From Thermoanaerobaculales bacterium (lineage in GTDB: Bacteria > Acidobacteriota > Thermoanaerobaculia > Thermoanaerobaculales > Sulfomarinibacteraceae), in contig DAOPQC010000009.1 in NCBI GenBank assembly GCA_035358815.1, positions 62,001 through 126,000 on the forward strand: a DNA stretch of 64,000 bases, written 5' to 3'. Both the position numbers and the translations under genes were made by a program. Every line of letters begins with the position of its first letter. Positions within the stretch are counted from its first letter, which is position 1. Under the pieces are notes generated by a model that saw nothing but the letters and a program-made list of their open reading frames with translations, made no database searches and had not been told where the DNA came from. Positions 49,628 to 58,661 of this stretch are shown in pieces.

Positions 49628-50392
49628 TCAGTCCTCCGGCAAGGCGGTGAAGCGGTAGCCGACACCGCGGACGGTGTGGAAGTGGCGCGGGTGCCGGGGA
49701 TCGGGCTCGAAGAGCTTGCGCAGCCGGTGGACGAAGGTGTCGAGGGTGCGGGTGGAGGTGTCGAAGGTGTAACCCCAGACCCGCTCCAGCAGCTCGCCCC
49801 GGGTCAGCACCCGGCCGTCGTTCTCGGCGAAGAAGCGGACCAGCATCACCTCGCGCTCGGTGAGCGACGCCGGTCCGGCGCTGGTGTCGGCGCGCATCGT
49901 GGTGATGTCGACCGCGAGGTCGCCGACGCGCACCAGGGGCCCGGTGCGAGCCGGGGTCCGCGCCCACTCGGAGCGACGGAGGATGCCGCGCACGCGCAGG
50001 ATCAGCTCCTCGACGACGAACGGCTTCGGAAGGTAGTCGTCGGCGCCGAGCCGCAGGCCGAGGATGCGGTCGGCGTCGCTGCCACGGGCGGTCAGGAAGA
50101 GGATCGGAACGGTGCTCCCCTGCGAACGCAGGCGGCGGCACACCTCCAGCCCGTCGATTCCGGGCAGCATGATGTCGAGGATCACGAGGTCGTAGCCGGG
50201 GTCCGGCCCCGAAAACTCGGCGAGCCCCGCCTCTCCGCTGTGGACAGCGGTCGGGTGGAACCCCTCCATCTCGAGGTTGCGGCAGAGCCCCTGAGCGAGG
50301 CGAACGTCGTCCTCGACCACCAGGAGGCGGCCGCCCGCGATCTCGAGCTCGGGCTCGTCGTGCGCCAAACCGGTGACACTCCCTGCTTCCAT
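49628..50392 (-). CDS. OmpR/PhoB-family response regulator
   Basis: This 254-residue protein has a receiver domain with VVEDDVRLAQGL, the phospho-acceptor in LVILDIMLPGIDGLEV and Lys in YLPKPFVVEEL, followed by a winged helix (SLTEREVMLVRFF..., RVLTRGELLERVWGY, RTLDTFVHRLRKLFE). About 20 non-conserved residues precede the receiver. No kinase is adjacent, so it is an orphan. Upstream (50393-50681) holds GC-rich spacer and a hexamer array but no clear promoter on this strand. Confidence 0.92.
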   Translation of the reverse strand: MEAGSVTGLAHDEPELEIAGGRLLVVEDDVRLAQGLCRNLEMEGFHPTAVHSGEAGLAEFSGPDPGYDLVILDIMLPGIDGLEVCRRLRSQGSTVPILFLTARGSDADRILGLRLGADDYLPKPFVVEELILRVRGILRRSEWARTPARTGPLVRVGDLAVDITTMRADTSAGPASLTEREVMLVRFFAENDGRVLTRGELLERVWGYTFDTSTRTLDTFVHRLRKLFEPDPRHPRHFHTVRGVGYRFTALPED

Positions 50393-50572
50393 TGTAGGCG
50401 CGAACGGAGACCCTTCGGTTCGCCGCGCCGGAGCCCGCGTTGTGGGGTAGCCATCCTGGCTGCCCGTGAAAGCGGATCCGGCTTCGCCTTAGGCTTCGCC
50501 GGGACAGGAGCGAGAGGGAGGTCCACTGCCCCACAGCCTCAATGCCCCAACGCCGAGCGCCCGCGGGTGGTC

Positions 50573-50600
50573 GGGAACGGGAACGGGGACGGGAACGGGC
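50573..50600. repeat. GGGAAC hexamer array
   Basis: GGGAAC, GGGAAC, GGGGAC, GGGAAC, GGGC, followed by a CCCAACCCC-type tract (50616-50640). Confidence 0.75.
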
Positions 50601-50665
50601 AGGAAGTGGGCGTCAACCCCAACCCCTGTCCCGTAACCCCTGGTCGGGTGGGGGTCGGGCGTGGG

Positions 50666-50671
50666 TATACT
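50666..50671 (+). promoter_or_regulatory. -10 of the LTA-synthase-like gene
   Basis: TATACT ends ten bases before ATG 50682, so the leader would be only about three or four bases. No -35 match is visible. Confidence 0.55.
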
Positions 50672-50681
50672 CGCGGCGCGG

Positions 50682-53465
50682 ATGCAGGAGACCCCGGCAG
50701 CTCACGGTGCTCTCACGCTTCGGGTGCTGGTCGCGCTGGTGTCGCTCGCGGCGCCTGCGGCGGCGGGACCGGGGGTGGTCGAGGTCGCGCGGCACGAGGT
50801 CCCCGGGGAGCTGGAGGCCGGCGTCCGCGTCACGGTCCCAGTCGAGCTCCTGAACCACGGTGGCCAGGCGTGGGATCCGGACAGCGGCTACGCGCTGTCC
50901 TACCACTGGCTCGACGGCGCCGGCGCCGTCATCGTGTGGGACGGGGCGCGGACCGCGCTGCCGCAGCCACTGGCGCCCGGCGACAGCCTGCGGCTCGACG
51001 CCGTCCTCGAGGTGCCGCTTCGCGAGGGGCGTCATCTGCTGCAGTGGGACATGGTCCAGGACGGGGTGCGGTGGCTCGCCGAGATCGACCCGTCACCGCC
51101 GCTCCCGATTCCGGTGACCATCCGCGCCGGGTACGCCTTCTCGGTGGTTCGAGGGCGAGCTCCGCGGTGGCTGCGGGCCGGCTGCGAGGCGACGCGCCGG
51201 CTGCGTGTCCGCAACGAGGGGTCGGTGAGCTGGCCGGCCGGCGACCGCTTCGCCGTCAGCTTTCACTGGCTCGACGCCAGCGGCGATCCGGTGGTCTGGG
51301 ACGGCGCGCGGACGCCGCTGCCGCAGGCCGTCGAGCCCGGCGGGGAGCTGCCGCTGGAGGTTCGACTGCGCGCGCCGCAGCGGCTCGGCAGCTACCGCCT
51401 CCAGTGGGACATGGTGCACGAGGGTGTCGCCTGGTTCAGCGAGCGCGACCCGTCGCCTGAACCTCTCCACACGGTCATGGTGGTCACGTCCCCCTTCTCG
51501 AGCCCGCCGCTCTGGGCGGCGGCGAGCCTGGCGGCCGCGCTGCTCGTGGTGGTGATCGTGCGGCGAGGCGGCGGCGGCTGGCCGCTGGGGCTGGCCGGAG
51601 TCGCTGACGTCGTCTGGTGCGGCGGCGCGCTGCTCGTCAAGCAGCAGGTCGTGCTCGACCGGGCCGGACAGCCGGGGGACGGGAGGACGCTGCTGCTGGC
51701 GGCGGCGGGCGCGGCGGTCGTGCTGCTGCCGCTCCTGCTGCTGCAGCGCCGGCTTCGGGCGTGGTGCTGCGTCGCGCTCGCCGGCATCGCGACCGCGCTG
51801 CTGTACGCCGACCTCCTTTACCAGCGCTTCTTCGGCGACCTGCTGTCGCTGGCGCTCGCTGGCGCCGCCCATCAAGTGGGCGACGTGCGGGCGAGCGTCG
51901 CCAGCCTGTTCGAGCCGGGCGACATCTGGTTCTGGATCGACCTCCTGGCCGGCGCCGCCATCGCGGCGGCGCTGCCCCGGCTCCCCGGTCGGACCGGGCG
52001 CGCGGCCACTGCCGCGGTCGCCGCGGGACTGGCGGCGGCGCTGGTCGCCGGTGGGGTGGCGGCGGCCGCGCTGGTTCGCGGCGGCGGCGCGCGATTCGAC
52101 CAGGTGTTCCAGAATCTGGCGCTGGCCCGCGAGGTCGGCGTCGTCAACTTCCACGCCGTGGACGGCGCCAGGAGCCTGGCGAGGCGGCTGTGGCGGCCGG
52201 CGCTCGAGCCGGCCGATCTCGACCGTGCGGTCGCCTGGTTTGCGGAGCGCGCGCCCCGCCGCGCGGGCGTCGGTCCCTGGTTCGGCGCCGCGACGGGCGC
52301 CAACCTGCTGATGGTCCAGGCGGAGTCCCTGCAGGGTTTCGTGCTCGGCCTCGAGGTGGACGGCCAGGAGGTGACGCCGTTCCTCAACCGCTGGGCCGAG
52401 GGCGCGCTGCTGTTCGGCAACGCCACCGACCAGACCGCGCAAGGCCGGTCGTCCGACGCCGAGCTCCTCACCCAGGTCTCGCTGCTGCCGCCGCCCGCGG
52501 GCGCGGCGGCCTTCCGCTTCGCCGGCAACCACTTCACCGGCCTCGCCTCGGCGCTCGCGGACCGCGGCCACGACACCGTGTCGGCGGTGGCCTTCGACGG
52601 CGCGTTCTGGAACCGTCGGCTGACGCTCCGGGCGTACGGCTTCGCCGAGAACCTGTTCGAGGACGCCTTTGTCGAGGGCGAGGTCCTCGGCTGGGGCCTC
52701 AACGACCGCGACTTCTTCCGGCAGATGGCGGGAAGGCTCGCCGCCGGGCCGCAGCCGTCCTGCGCCCTGTTGCTGACGCTCGGGCTGCACCACCCCTTCG
52801 AGGGCTTCCCGGAGCGGCTCGAGGAGCTCTCGCTCGGCGAGCTCGAGGGCAGCCCGATCGGCAATTACCTGCACACCATGCGCTTCTTCGACCGCGCGTT
52901 CGCCGCGCTGATCGGCGAGCTCGAGGCGTCCGGTCTCGCCGAGCGGACGGTGGTGGTGGTGTGGGGCGACCACGACGCCGGTCTCGAGTGGACGCCCCGC
53001 CTCGCGGCCATGGCGGGCCAGCGCCACGACGCCGCCGGCTGGTACTCAAGCCAGCGCGTGCCGCTGCTGATCCGCGCTCCCGGCGTCGCCGGCCTGGCCG
53101 GGGTGCTCGACCTGCCGGCCGGCCACCAGGACGTGGCGCCAACCGTGCTCGCCCTGCTCGGGGTCGATCCGGCGCCCTACCCGTTCATCGGCCGCAACCT
53201 GCTCGGCAGCCCGGGCAACGACCCGGTGGTCGGCGAGTACGGGTGCTGGCAGGACGGCAGCCGCCTCTACCTGCAGGGGGGCGGCCGCCTCGAGGACGGC
53301 GACTGCTTCGAGCTGCCCGGCCTGCGCGAGCTCGAGCCGGCCGCCTGCGCCGCCGGCTTTGCGGAGGCCCGGCGCCAGGCCGAGGTGTCCGCGCTCGTCC
53401 TCGAGCACGACCTCCAGCAGGAGATCCGGGAGCGGCTGCTCGGAGCAGCCGGGAGCGGGTGGTGA
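50682..53465 (+). CDS. LTA-synthase-like membrane transferase with two N-terminal Ig-like domains
   Basis: This 927-residue protein has a signal-type helix, two related beta domains of about 100 residues (each ending in LQWDMV(Q/H)(D/E)GV, around residues 35-135 and 150-250) resembling NBR1-type Ig domains, then about six transmembrane helices and a sulfatase-fold domain. The catalytic segment is TAQGRSSDAELL, with Ser590 where LtaS has its nucleophile Thr. Later metal motifs GDHDAGLE and GQRHDAAGWYSSQRVPL are present. LtaS-type enzymes move glycerol-phosphate onto polymers; here a phosphoglycerol or phosphoethanolamine transfer to an envelope glycan is inferred. The stop overlaps the next start (GTGA). 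Confidence 0.8.
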   Translation: MQETPAAHGALTLRVLVALVSLAAPAAAGPGVVEVARHEVPGELEAGVRVTVPVELLNHGGQAWDPDSGYALSYHWLDGAGAVIVWDGARTALPQPLAPGDSLRLDAVLEVPLREGRHLLQWDMVQDGVRWLAEIDPSPPLPIPVTIRAGYAFSVVRGRAPRWLRAGCEATRRLRVRNEGSVSWPAGDRFAVSFHWLDASGDPVVWDGARTPLPQAVEPGGELPLEVRLRAPQRLGSYRLQWDMVHEGVAWFSERDPSPEPLHTVMVVTSPFSSPPLWAAASLAAALLVVVIVRRGGGGWPLGLAGVADVVWCGGALLVKQQVVLDRAGQPGDGRTLLLAAAGAAVVLLPLLLLQRRLRAWCCVALAGIATALLYADLLYQRFFGDLLSLALAGAAHQVGDVRASVASLFEPGDIWFWIDLLAGAAIAAALPRLPGRTGRAATAAVAAGLAAALVAGGVAAAALVRGGGARFDQVFQNLALAREVGVVNFHAVDGARSLARRLWRPALEPADLDRAVAWFAERAPRRAGVGPWFGAATGANLLMVQAESLQGFVLGLEVDGQEVTPFLNRWAEGALLFGNATDQTAQGRSSDAELLTQVSLLPPPAGAAAFRFAGNHFTGLASALADRGHDTVSAVAFDGAFWNRRLTLRAYGFAENLFEDAFVEGEVLGWGLNDRDFFRQMAGRLAAGPQPSCALLLTLGLHHPFEGFPERLEELSLGELEGSPIGNYLHTMRFFDRAFAALIGELEASGLAERTVVVVWGDHDAGLEWTPRLAAMAGQRHDAAGWYSSQRVPLLIRAPGVAGLAGVLDLPAGHQDVAPTVLALLGVDPAPYPFIGRNLLGSPGNDPVVGEYGCWQDGSRLYLQGGGRLEDGDCFELPGLRELEPAACAAGFAEARRQAEVSALVLEHDLQQEIRERLLGAAGSGW

Positions 53466-55723
53466 GCGCAGCCCGGCGCGGCGCGCTCGACGGCCTGCTG
53501 CTGTTCCGGCTCGACAGCCGCGTCCTGGACGCCCTGCTCACCGCGGCGGTGGCCGCGTTCCTGCTGTGGAGCCGGTTCGGCCTGCTCGCCGACGGGCCGT
53601 GGGAGTGGGACGAAGTGCTGTTCGCGCGGGGCCTGCTCGACTTCTCTCTCGCCGCCCACTTCCCGCACCCGCCGGGCTTCCCGGGCTGGCTCGCGATCGG
53701 CCACCTGCTGCTGCCGCTCGCCGGCGAGCCGCTGCGCGCCTTGCAGTGGGGCTCGTCGGCGCTGTCGGTGCTGGCGCTGTGGCCGCTGGCCGCGCTCGGC
53801 CGCCGAGTGGCATCGCCGGCCGTGGCGGCGGCGGCCGCGGTGCTGGTGATGGTCGCGCCCGGTCCTTGGCTGTACGCAGTGCGTGGCTTCTCGTCGACGC
53901 CAGCGGCGGCGTTCGCGCTCGCCGCGGCCGCGCTCGCCGCCGGTGGCCTGGTCGGCCGCCGCGCGACCGCGTTCACGGTTCTGGTGGCGGCCGCCTTCCT
54001 GGTGCGGCCGATCCTGCTGCCCGGCCTCGCCGTACTCTGGCTGGTCGGCGCCTCGGCGGTCCGCCCGCGCCGCCGCCTGCTGGCGGGAGTGGTCGCGGCG
54101 GCAGCAATGGTGGTCGTCTCGGTGCTGGCGATGGCCCGTGCCGAGGGTGGCTGGCAGGCCTTCCTGCAGCCGTTCGTCACGCACACGGAGAAGCACTTCT
54201 CGCGGCTCGACCAGAACCTCGGCGGCGTCCTCGACCTCGGGCTGGTCAAGGGCCTTGGTGGCGCGGTCCCGGCGTCGCTGATGGCTGCGGCGGCCCTGGT
54301 CGGGCTGGCCGTCTGGGCGCACCGGCGGGGCCGCCGGGCCGCGCTCGCGTGGCTGCTGGTGCTCGGGGTGACGGTGGCACAGCTCGTCGGTGTCCAGAAC
54401 CGCAGCTACGCCCGGTACGCGGTGCCGGTCCACCTCGCAATGGCGCCGCTGGTCGCGGCGGCGGCCTCGCTCGCGCCGCCGGCGCTGGCCGCGGGTGGCC
54501 TCGCGGCTGCGGCGGTCGGCCTCGGCGTCGCCGCCCATCCGCTGCTCGAGGAGCAGCACACCACCACGCTGCCCGGGTGGCGCTCGGTGCTGGTCGCGTC
54601 AGAGGAGGCGATGGAGCGGGGGATGGCGGTGGTGGTCGAGCCCGAGCTCCACCCGTTCGCGTCCTACCGCTGGCACCTGCTGGAGCGGGATGGCCGGCAG
54701 CCGCCGCCGCTGGTGCTGTCGCCGTGGGCGCCGGAGCCGTGGGCCGGCGTCGACCGCCCGTACCTGGTCGCGACCGTGCACCGCCACCTCTACGGCGAGC
54801 CGCTGGCCGGCGGCGAGCTCGAGTGGGGCGGTGTCTCCCGGCGCCTGGAGTCGCTCACCCAGCAGCGCTTTCTCCAGGCCTGGGTGCTCGGCGCGCCGGC
54901 GCTGCCCCTCGGCGAGTGGTGGCCGGTGGAGCAGTCCCCGGACGGCGGCTCGTTCCAGTGGGGGGGCGCGCACTGCGAGGCCGTGCTGCCGCCCCTGCCG
55001 ACCGGCACCGCGGTCAGCGCGACCTTCCGGCCGGCGCCGGGCCCGAGCCCGCTCACCGTGTCGTGGAACGGCACCGAGGCCGCGCCCGCAGAGCTCGACG
55101 GGGGCCGGCTGGCGGTCCGCATCGATCCCATGCTGGTGCGCGCCGACGCCGCCAACCGCCTCGCCTTTGCCCGCGAGCGCGGCTACCCGCCCGGCCCCGA
55201 GGACCGCCGGCCGCTCGCGGTGCAGCTGCTCTCGCTCGCGGTGCAGGGCCCGGCGCTGCCGTGGTCGGGGCCGGTGGCGGCGCCCGTGGACCGGGATCGG
55301 CTCGGGGTGCGGATCGACGGCCACTACCAGCCCGAGACGTTCGGCGACGCCGGCCTCGGCGTGTGGCTCGGGCCGACGGCTCGTCTCGAGCTGCCGGCCG
55401 GTCCGGGGCGCATCGGGCTGACCCTGCTCGCGCCACGGCCGACCTCGCCGCGCACCGTTGCTCGCGTCGCCGGCCATGCCTCCGCCGGACCATTCGATCC
55501 CGGGTCGCGACCGACCGACGTGTGGCTGGTGGTCAGCGACCGCGATGTCGTGGCGGGAACGGTCGTCGTCGAGCTGCTCAGCGAGGGCTACCGCCCGTCC
55601 GACCATGGCGGCCATGACGACCGCGAGCTCGGCGTGGTGCTGACCCGCGTCCGCTTCGAGCCGTCCGCCGCTCCCGAGTGGACCGAGCCCCTGTCCACCT
55701 CGCCACCAGGGACGAGGGAGTAG
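53462..55723 (+). CDS. GT-C-type membrane glycosyltransferase with a large periplasmic C-terminal part
   Basis: This 753-residue protein has 10-12 transmembrane segments in the first 360 residues, with GPWEWDEVLFARGLLDF then HPPGFPGW near the N-terminus, consistent with a GT-C catalytic acidic loop. The last 390 residues form a soluble beta-rich domain without membrane helices (WHLLERDGRQPP..., TARLELPAGPGRIGLTLLAP). The GTG start overlaps the LTA-synthase-like gene stop, so the two proteins are co-translated and probably act in one envelope pathway. The sugar and acceptor are not evident. Confidence 0.72.
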   Translation: MSAARRGALDGLLLFRLDSRVLDALLTAAVAAFLLWSRFGLLADGPWEWDEVLFARGLLDFSLAAHFPHPPGFPGWLAIGHLLLPLAGEPLRALQWGSSALSVLALWPLAALGRRVASPAVAAAAAVLVMVAPGPWLYAVRGFSSTPAAAFALAAAALAAGGLVGRRATAFTVLVAAAFLVRPILLPGLAVLWLVGASAVRPRRRLLAGVVAAAAMVVVSVLAMARAEGGWQAFLQPFVTHTEKHFSRLDQNLGGVLDLGLVKGLGGAVPASLMAAAALVGLAVWAHRRGRRAALAWLLVLGVTVAQLVGVQNRSYARYAVPVHLAMAPLVAAAASLAPPALAAGGLAAAAVGLGVAAHPLLEEQHTTTLPGWRSVLVASEEAMERGMAVVVEPELHPFASYRWHLLERDGRQPPPLVLSPWAPEPWAGVDRPYLVATVHRHLYGEPLAGGELEWGGVSRRLESLTQQRFLQAWVLGAPALPLGEWWPVEQSPDGGSFQWGGAHCEAVLPPLPTGTAVSATFRPAPGPSPLTVSWNGTEAAPAELDGGRLAVRIDPMLVRADAANRLAFARERGYPPGPEDRRPLAVQLLSLAVQGPALPWSGPVAAPVDRDRLGVRIDGHYQPETFGDAGLGVWLGPTARLELPAGPGRIGLTLLAPRPTSPRTVARVAGHASAGPFDPGSRPTDVWLVVSDRDVVAGTVVVELLSEGYRPSDHGGHDDRELGVVLTRVRFEPSAAPEWTEPLSTSPPGTRE

Positions 55724-56096
55724 GAGTCACAGTCCACCCGAACCCGGAGCTCACGACCTGAGATCGTGTGGGGCACTCGCGAAGCGTCGCCTCATCAGAT
55801 GGACTTCTTGGCGTACATCGCGTCTTTGCGGTTCAAAATGCTCAGAGGGTCCTCCCCGCGGTCTCCGCGCGCTCCGCGGTTCCGGACGCATGGGAGCATG
55901 ACATCGGGCGCGGAAGGGGATGCGGGCGCGGATACGGGTTGAACCACTGCGCCACCGCCGCACTGCCTCAATGGCGCACTGCCGCCTTGCCGCTCCGCCC
56001 CGCTGCGCTCCTTGTTGGTCTGCGGCGGCCCTTGACGGCTGCGGAGGCCCTGCCTACGATGAACCGGTCCCGCCACGGGCCCGCATGGGAGCACGC
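55724..56096. other. Intergenic region upstream of recA
   Basis: 373 bases with a degenerate GGGCGC hexamer tract (55915-55938), an A/T-rich patch around 55800-55840 and the recA promoter at 56032-56060. No SOS-box palindrome that I recognise with confidence. Confidence 0.55.
56032..56060 (+). promoter_or_regulatory. Promoter of recA
   Basis: TTGACG (56032-56037), 17-base spacer, TACGAT (56055-56060). The transcript should start near 56067, a 30-base leader. GAACCGGTCC just downstream resembles a SOS-type half-site pair but is imperfect. Confidence 0.75.
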
Positions 56097-57128
56097 ATGA
56101 GCAGCAAGGCTGACAAGCTGAAAGCGCTGGAGACCGCGATCGGCCAGATCGAGCGCCAGTTCGGCAAGGGCGCGGTGATGCGGATGGGCGATCGGCCGCG
56201 AGTCCCGATCGGCGCCATTCCCTCGGGATCGATCGCGCTCGACGCCGCGCTCGGCATCGGCGGCGTCCCGCGCGGCCGCATCGTCGAGATCTACGGCCCC
56301 GAGGCGTCCGGGAAGACCAGCCTGGCGCTGCACGTGATCGCCAACGCGCAGCGGACCGGGGGTCTGGCGGCGTTCATCGACGCCGAGCACGCGCTCGACC
56401 CGGAGTACGCCGGCAAGCTCGGGGTCAACCTCGATGAGCTGCTGATCTCGCAGCCGGACTTCGGCGAGCAGGCGCTGGAGATCGCGGAGACGCTGATCCG
56501 GTCGGGCTCGGTCGACGTGATCGTGGTCGACTCGGTGGCCGCCCTGGTGCCGCGGGCCGAGCTCGAGGGCGACATGGGCGACGCTCAGATGGGCCTCCAG
56601 GCCCGGCTGATGTCGCAGGCCCTGCGCAAGCTCGCGGGCATCGTGTCCAAGTCGAAGACCTGCCTGGTCTTCATCAACCAGGTCCGGGAGAAGATCGGGG
56701 TCATCTTCGGCAACCCGGAGACCACCACCGGCGGCCGCGCCCTCAAGTTCTACGCCTCGGTGCGCATCGACATCCGCCGCACCAGCTCGATCAAGCAGGG
56801 CGACGAGGTGATCGGCAGCCGGACCAAGGCCAAGGTGGCGAAGAACAAGGTCGCGGTGCCGTTCAAGGTGGCCGAGTTCGACATCCTGTACGGCGAGGGG
56901 ATCTCGCGCACCGGCGAGCTCCTCGACCTCGGCGTCGAGCACCACATCGTGCAGAAGTCGGGGTCGTGGTACGCGCTGGGCGAGACCCGGATCGGACAGG
57001 GCCGAGAGGCGGCGCGCACCCACCTCGTCGAGCACCCGGACGTCGCCGACGAGATCGAGTACAAGGTGCGGGAGAAGCTGGGGCTGATCCCGACCAAGGA
57101 GACGCAGCCGTCCGAGCCGGCCGACTGA
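56097..57128 (+). CDS. recA: Recombinase RecA
   Basis: This 343-residue protein is standard RecA: the N-terminal polymerisation helix (KALETAIGQIERQFGKGAVMRM), Walker A GPEASGKT (67-74), VIVVDSVAALVPRAELEGD (Walker B), INQVREKIGVIFGNPETTTGG (loop L2) and the C-terminal domain. It drives strand exchange and the SOS response. ATG 56097 has GGGAG at the right distance; the ATG 12 bases upstream overlaps that site. No recX or lexA follows; the next gene encodes an exported DsbA-like protein. Confidence 0.98.
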   Translation: MSSKADKLKALETAIGQIERQFGKGAVMRMGDRPRVPIGAIPSGSIALDAALGIGGVPRGRIVEIYGPEASGKTSLALHVIANAQRTGGLAAFIDAEHALDPEYAGKLGVNLDELLISQPDFGEQALEIAETLIRSGSVDVIVVDSVAALVPRAELEGDMGDAQMGLQARLMSQALRKLAGIVSKSKTCLVFINQVREKIGVIFGNPETTTGGRALKFYASVRIDIRRTSSIKQGDEVIGSRTKAKVAKNKVAVPFKVAEFDILYGEGISRTGELLDLGVEHHIVQKSGSWYALGETRIGQGREAARTHLVEHPDVADEIEYKVREKLGLIPTKETQPSEPAD

Positions 57129-57230
57129 GGCAGCGGAATATCCGAGACCCGGGACGGCTTGTGCCTGGCGCGATCGGTGGCACCCCCGCCAGCTGCGGAC
57201 ACGGGTAGAATTCCGTCTGGAGAACGACGC

Positions 57231-58358
57231 ATGATGCACAGGTACCTGTGGGTGCTGGTCGGCGCGCTGGTCGCCGCGGCCGCTGGGCTCGCGGCCGATG
57301 CGCCGCCGCCTGTCCAGGATCCGGCGTTCCTGCGCTACATCGAGCGGGCGATCGCCTACTACCCGGACTCGACCTTCCGCATCACTTCCAACGAGCGCGG
57401 CCGCACCGCCTCGGGTGCCTACCGGCTGGTCGAGGTGGAGCGCGTCTGCGCCAGCGACCAGCTGACCGGATCGACGACCGTGGTCGTCGACGACGTCGCC
57501 GACATGGCCTGGTTCGGGAGCGCCGCCAAGATGCCGGCGCTCGACGGCGCGCTCGACCCCGCCGCGCTGCGCACCTACGTCGAGCAGTTCCTCCCGGACG
57601 CCATTCGGGGCAGCCTGCGACTGAACGTCGCCGTGGACTGGAGCGATCCCCCGTGCCGCGCCGGCGCCCTGCTGCCGTTCTGGCTGAAGATCGACAGCGG
57701 CTACGGCGAGTACCGGAGGGCCGCCGCGGTGACGGCGGACGGCGCCTACGCGGTGATGGGGCCGGTCTATCCGAGCGACGTCGACCTGGTCCGCTTCCGC
57801 CAGGAGCTGCTCGGCTCGAGCGATCTCGTGGTCTGGGACCGGGTCGAGGACGAGGGCGCGCCGGTCTCCATCGTCGAGTTCTCCGACCTCGAGTGCCCGG
57901 CGTGCCGCCTCACCTGGCCGACCGTCAAGCAGGCCATCGATGGGAATGGGGGCCGGGCCAAGCATGGCATGGTGAGCTTCCCGCTGACGACCATCCACCC
58001 GTGGGCCTTCCGCTCGGCCTCCGCCTCGTGGTGCATCAGCGCGCAGCGCCCGAGCCTTCTCCTGCCGTTCAAGGAGCTGTTCTACGAGCTCCAGACCGAG
58101 ATGGAGATCTCGCAGGTGACGCCGACTGCGCGCGACTTCGTTGCCGCCAACGGGCTCGACGAGGTCGCGTTCAACGACTGCTACCTGAAGCAGCCCTCGC
58201 TCGACGCCGTCCACCGGCAGCTCACCCTCGGCCAGGCGATGGGGGTGAACGCGACGCCGACCTACTTCGTCAACGGCTGGATGGTGATGGGGCTGGGCTC
58301 CGATCCGGCGTGGTTTTCGGCCATGATCGAGCGCCTCGCGGCCGGTGAGGAGCCGTAA
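57231..58358 (+). CDS. Exported DsbA-like thioredoxin-fold protein
   Basis: This 375-residue protein has a signal peptide (LVGALVAAAAGLAADA, cleaved near residue 23), an unassigned domain of about 170 residues with strands and helices, then a thioredoxin_4/DsbA domain with FSDLECPACRLTWP (CPAC near residue 223) and GVNATPTYFVNGW (cis-Pro loop). It would oxidise or isomerise disulfides outside the inner membrane. The ATG pair at 57231 follows GGAGA. The N-terminal half is unlike DsbA and may bind a partner. No DsbB gene is nearby. Confidence 0.8.
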   Translation: MMHRYLWVLVGALVAAAAGLAADAPPPVQDPAFLRYIERAIAYYPDSTFRITSNERGRTASGAYRLVEVERVCASDQLTGSTTVVVDDVADMAWFGSAAKMPALDGALDPAALRTYVEQFLPDAIRGSLRLNVAVDWSDPPCRAGALLPFWLKIDSGYGEYRRAAAVTADGAYAVMGPVYPSDVDLVRFRQELLGSSDLVVWDRVEDEGAPVSIVEFSDLECPACRLTWPTVKQAIDGNGGRAKHGMVSFPLTTIHPWAFRSASASWCISAQRPSLLLPFKELFYELQTEMEISQVTPTARDFVAANGLDEVAFNDCYLKQPSLDAVHRQLTLGQAMGVNATPTYFVNGWMVMGLGSDPAWFSAMIERLAAGEEP

Positions 58359-58661
58359 GCGGCCCGGCCAGGGGCGAGCGCGCCGCCATCGGAACGGCCG
58401 GCGCTCCCGAGCCGCGCCCCGACGGTGCGCCGGCGGGGGCGGCGGGCCGCGCTCCGCATCCGGTGCTTCGCGACCGCGCCGACGAAGGCCGGGCAGCCGG
58501 GGCAGCGCCCTCGTTCCCCAGGGGTGCACCGCGTCGATGCCGAGCCGCGCCCGCGCGTCGCCGGCGGGATCCCCAGCTCGCGGCCCACGTATGCTGGCGC
58601 GCGTGCGGATGCCATCTTTCGCCGGCGGCGACCCGGGTATGATTGGCATGGGACAGGAGTG
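58359..58661. other. GC-rich intergenic region
   Basis: About 300 bases without a convincing gene or repeat. A TATGAT -10 for the downstream pair lies at 58638-58643. Confidence 0.55.
58638..58643 (+). promoter_or_regulatory. -10 of the DsrMK-like operon
   Basis: TATGAT, 18 bases before ATG 58662. AGGAG provides the ribosome site in between. Confidence 0.5.

Noticed and set aside
56060..56075. SOS box at recA
   Set aside because: GAACCGGTCC is imperfect and no second site supports it.
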